Positions 12,520-12,649 of a stretch of DNA of 12,649 bases are shown here, one piece after another. Each line of letters starts with the position of its first letter. Positions within the stretch are counted from its first letter, which is position 1. The stretch is taken from positions 1 to 12,649 of the forward strand of contig JAFOXE010000253.1 in NCBI GenBank assembly GCA_017425765.1, read 5' to 3'. Under the pieces are notes generated by a model. The model was given only the letters and a program-made list of their open reading frames with translations, ran no database searches and was not told where the DNA came from. A program made the position numbers and the translations under genes. The DNA comes from Paraprevotella sp. Lineage in GTDB: Bacteria; Bacteroidota; Bacteroidia; Bacteroidales; Bacteroidaceae.

Positions 12520-12649
12520 ATGGAAATTATTTTGAAAGAAGACGTTATGGGCTTGGGTTACAAGAATGATATTGTAACTGTTAAAGCAGGTTACGGTCGT
12601 AACTATCTTATTCCTACCGGTAAGGCTGTCATCGCTTCTCCTTCTGCAA
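12520..12649 (+). CDS. rplI: 50S ribosomal protein bL9, N-terminal part (cut by window end)
   Basis: The first 43 codons are present, beginning [19 protein letters not shown] and continuing with [17 protein letters not shown]. This is the conserved N-terminal rRNA-binding domain of bL9, including the GYGRNYLIP signature. bL9 binds 23S rRNA near the L1 stalk. The frame is open to the last base, so the missing C-terminus is due to the window edge. It is third in the operon after rpsR. Confidence 0.95.
   Translation, partial: MEIILKEDVMGLGYKNDIVTVKAGYGRNYLIPTGKAVIASPSA

Overview
The window looks like chromosomal housekeeping DNA from a Bacteroidales bacterium, most likely a Prevotella/Bacteroides-type genome. 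Four things point there: the gene order (rpe, comEC, a DHH phosphoesterase and a DUF4827 lipoprotein; then hemW, EF-G2, rprX, rprY, a MarR regulator, rpsF, rpsR and rplI); repeated matches to the Bacteroidota -7 promoter box TAnnTTTG just upstream of genes; near-absence of Shine-Dalgarno sequences except in the ribosomal protein operon; and a lipoprotein carrying the Bacteroidota-style acidic surface-export signal after its lipobox cysteine. No mobile element, tRNA, rRNA or CRISPR array was seen.

Layout. Bases 1-4727 (plus strand) hold rpe (ribulose-5-phosphate epimerase), a ComEC-family DNA channel protein, an NrnA-like DHH/DHHA1 phosphoesterase and a DUF4827 lipoprotein. hemW (radical-SAM heme chaperone family) lies on the minus strand and converges on the lipoprotein gene. 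It diverges from a large EF-G paralogue (EF-G2 type) that lacks canonical GTPase-site residues and ends in a strong terminator. The sensor kinase/response regulator pair rprX-rprY follows and also ends in a strong, apparently bidirectional terminator. A 58-residue two-helix membrane protein and a MarR-type regulator sit on the minus strand. The MarR gene diverges from rpsF-rpsR-rplI (bS6, bS18, bL9); rplI is cut by the window end.

How the genes relate. Most are conserved core functions: pentose phosphate metabolism, DNA uptake, nucleotide turnover, heme handling, translation and envelope signalling. Two themes stand out. The first is translation: an EF-G paralogue whose G3 motif lacks the catalytic His, and a ribosomal operon in which bS18 and bL9 have strong Shine-Dalgarno sequences in a phylum whose ribosomes normally hide the anti-SD using bS21, bS18 and bS6. 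The second is the 343-base divergent region between the MarR gene and rpsF. It contains six diverged 14-bp dyads (roughly TACAYG-NN-CRTGTA) starting at 11648, 11671, 11694, 11717, 11740 and 11763, an exact 23-bp period. I know of no described element matching it, and it could be an operator array or a dispersed intergenic repeat.

Several start codons were set inside longer open frames because a promoter box lies within the would-be extension (hemW, EF-G2, rprX). All functional calls rest on motif recognition by eye; no database search was run.
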